DNA of 7,973 nt from an uncultured Bacilli bacterium (GTDB lineage Bacteria; Bacillota_I; Bacilli_A; RF39; UBA660), in contig CALVXT010000058.1 of NCBI GenBank assembly GCA_944371545.1, forward strand, positions 1 to 7,973, given 5' to 3'. A program made the translations under genes and the position numbers. Of this stretch, positions 6,777-7,973 are shown piece after piece; within the stretch, counting starts at the first letter, position 1, and each line of letters opens with the position of its first letter. The notes under the pieces were generated by a model. That model saw only the letters and a program-made list of their open reading frames with translations, was not told where the DNA came from and did not search any database.

Positions 6777-6816
6777 AGATAGAAAAGACGAAATAAAAGT
6801 CGCATCTATCTTTTTT
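6777..6816 (+). terminator. Terminator-like hairpin before the IS66 element
   Basis: AGATAGA (6777-6783) pairs with TCTATCT (6805-6811), then a 3x3 internal loop, then GAC/GTC (6787-6789 with 6799-6801), with a 9-nt loop. Six T follow (6811-6816) on the + strand. No + strand gene immediately precedes it, so it may block read-through into the transposase or be a relic of a displaced gene. The internal loop weakens it. Confidence 0.45.
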
Positions 6817-6877
6817 ATTACTATTTTACTAAAATAAACAAAAAAAGAATAGGCTATTTATTTCAATAAAATTTCGC

Positions 6878-6897
6878 TATAATAAAACAAAAGAAGG
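6878..6897 (+). promoter_or_regulatory. Candidate -10 box and ribosome binding site of the transposase
   Basis: TATAAT at 6878-6883 is a perfect -10, but no good -35 is seen 16-18 nt upstream. AGAAGG (6892-6897) lies 7 nt before the ATG at 6905 and only 1 nt before the in-frame ATG at 6899, so 6905 is the likely start. A weak promoter would fit the low expression usual for transposases. Confidence 0.5.
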
Positions 6898-6904
6898 TAT
6901 GAAT

Positions 6905-7973
6905 ATGACATCAAAAGGATATGTAAATGATTTCTATAGGCAATTTGAAGAATTAAATAAAAAATTAGACAAAGCAAATAATACTATCTTTAGTATGTCA
7001 TTAACAATTTCAGAATTAAGCGAAAATAATAAGAATCTTGCGAAAGAACTAGAAAAAGCAAATCAAAAAGTTCAAGAATTATTACTTGAAATAGAAAAAT
7101 TAAAAAACAACAACGATAAAGATAGTACGAATTCCTCTAAGCCATCTAGTACGAACGGATACAAAAAAGTTATCACGAATAATCGAGAAAAATCCGGAAA
7201 AGCCCCCGGTGGACAAATTGGACATAAAGGAGAAACTTTAACAAAAGAAAAAATTGATAAGATGATTGAGAATCGAGAAATAGATGAAATTATCACGTTG
7301 GAAGAAAATAAAACGAAACGAACAGAAAAGAATATCCCGATTATCACTTATGAAATTGATATCCAAATCAAAAAGATTTTAATCAAACATGTTTACTATC
7401 CTAATGAACCTCAAAATATTTCATCTAGTCCAGTCGTATATGGTGAAACTATGAAAGCGTTATGTGCCTTAATGTATATGAAAGGTTCTTCTTTTGATAC
7501 CATAAAATCATGTTTGAATGAAATTACAAATCATCAATTCAACCCATCAAAAGGAACAATATATAATTGGATTCATAATCTATCAGAAAAACTATCTGAG
7601 AAAGAATATGAGACCATCAAAAAAGAATTATTAAAAAGTTTAGTGCTACACGTTGATGAAACTCCTATAAAAATGAATGGTGAGCAATACTATATTCATA
7701 ATATCTCTAATAATCAATATACATTGCAATATCTTTATCCAAAAAGAGGAGAAAAAGCAATCAAAGACTTTGGTCTATTAAAAGACTTTCATGGCATCTT
7801 AGTTCATGACCATTTTAGAATGTATTACAATTACGGAGCTGGAAATGCAGAATGTAATGTTCACGCCTTAAGATATTTAAAAGGAGTTACTGATTTCACA
7901 AGTCATCAATGGGCCAAAAAGCTTTCTAATCTACTAATAGAAATGAAAGCAAGGAAAGAAGAATTGCTAGAAG
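6905..7973 (+). CDS. IS66-family transposase (TnpC-like), 3'-truncated by window edge
   Basis: This DDE transposase catalyses cut and strand transfer of its own element. The 356 visible residues are open to the window end, and the gene continues beyond it. The N-terminal part (about 5-70) is a leucine-rich coiled coil, typical of the family's dimerisation region. It is followed by the NSSKPSST motif (76-83) and GGQIGHKGETL (102-112), both IS66 hallmarks (usually SSKPPSSD and GGQxGHKG). The catalytic core shows the first Asp in HVDETP (D251) and the second in LVHDHF (D302). The ECNVHALRYLK segment (C317, H320, R323) matches the family's CxxHxxR motif. The third acidic residue is off the window. 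Oddly, residues 100-186, where IS66 transposases normally have CxxC zinc-binding pairs, contain no cysteine. The start at 6905 is chosen by ribosome-site spacing. Family assignment is firm, but whether the element is active cannot be told. Confidence 0.92.
   Translation, partial: MTSKGYVNDFYRQFEELNKKLDKANNTIFSMSLTISELSENNKNLAKELEKANQKVQELLLEIEKLKNNNDKDSTNSSKPSSTNGYKKVITNNREKSGKAPGGQIGHKGETLTKEKIDKMIENREIDEIITLEENKTKRTEKNIPIITYEIDIQIKKILIKHVYYPNEPQNISSSPVVYGETMKALCALMYMKGSSFDTIKSCLNEITNHQFNPSKGTIYNWIHNLSEKLSEKEYETIKKELLKSLVLHVDETPIKMNGEQYYIHNISNNQYTLQYLYPKRGEKAIKDFGLLKDFHGILVHDHFRMYYNYGAGNAECNVHALRYLKGVTDFTSHQWAKKLSNLLIEMKARKEELLE

Larger units (their letters stand above)
6818..7973 (+). mobile_element. 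IS66-family insertion sequence, left part (truncated by window edge)
   Basis: The transposase identifies the element. Only one ORF is seen at this end, and no tnpA/tnpB-like small ORFs precede it in the short space after trmB. This would suit the IS66 subgroup that carries only the large transposase (ISBst12-like). The left terminal repeat and any target duplication cannot be fixed because the right end is outside the window. The given start is simply the end of the preceding hairpin, so the true boundary lies somewhere in about 6750-6900. Confidence 0.6.

Noticed and set aside
6713..6805. Longer trmB start at 6805 (31 extra residues)
   Set aside because: The extra residues do not resemble TrmB, and the extended -10 promoter and ribosome site of trmB lie inside that stretch.
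6818..6900. Left terminal inverted repeat of the IS66 element
   Set aside because: Several short AT palindromes exist here, but without the right end none can be distinguished from AT-rich noise.
7072..7347. 91-aa - strand open frame rich in Ser, Phe and Ile
   Set aside because: It lies entirely antisense to the transposase coding frame, has no ribosome site seen, and its composition is the expected shadow of an AAA/GAA-rich gene.

Overview
This window reads as low-GC, standard-code Bacillota chromosome. The coding sequence is strongly A/T-biased, Shine-Dalgarno sites are strong, tryptophan is TGG, and TGA still acts as a stop (for example at 2556-2558). The pcrA/ligA pairing, a LigA of Bacillus-like length and a TrmB of Bacillus-like length point to Bacilli or a related Erysipelotrichia/gut 'Tenericutes' lineage. 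The exact genus cannot be read from the sequence.

Positions 1-5999 (+ strand) form one tightly packed gene series, probably one operon. It runs: the C-terminal third of the DNA helicase PcrA, an unrecognised 268-aa protein, a sugar/phospho-alcohol-type nucleotidyltransferase (304 aa), NAD-dependent DNA ligase LigA (668 aa), an unrecognised 292-aa protein, and a small gene broken by a one-base frameshift. Gaps between genes are 1 to 23 nt. Helicase and ligase are the familiar DNA-repair core. The three intact extra genes have no visible repair motif and may be lineage-specific passengers.

A hairpin at 6041-6075 with A- and T-tracts on both flanks closes the + strand operon and the convergent - strand gene trmB (tRNA m7G46 methyltransferase, 6074-6712). 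trmB has its own extended -10 promoter.

From about 6818 to the window end lies the left part of an IS66-family insertion sequence. Its transposase (TnpC-like) starts at 6905 and runs off the edge. A terminator-like hairpin (6777-6816) separates it from trmB.

I found no RNA gene, CRISPR array, defence island or clearly new multigene system. The most useful second looks are the two unrecognised operon genes, the frameshifted gene, an unusual TrmB motif, and the cysteine-poor IS66 transposase.
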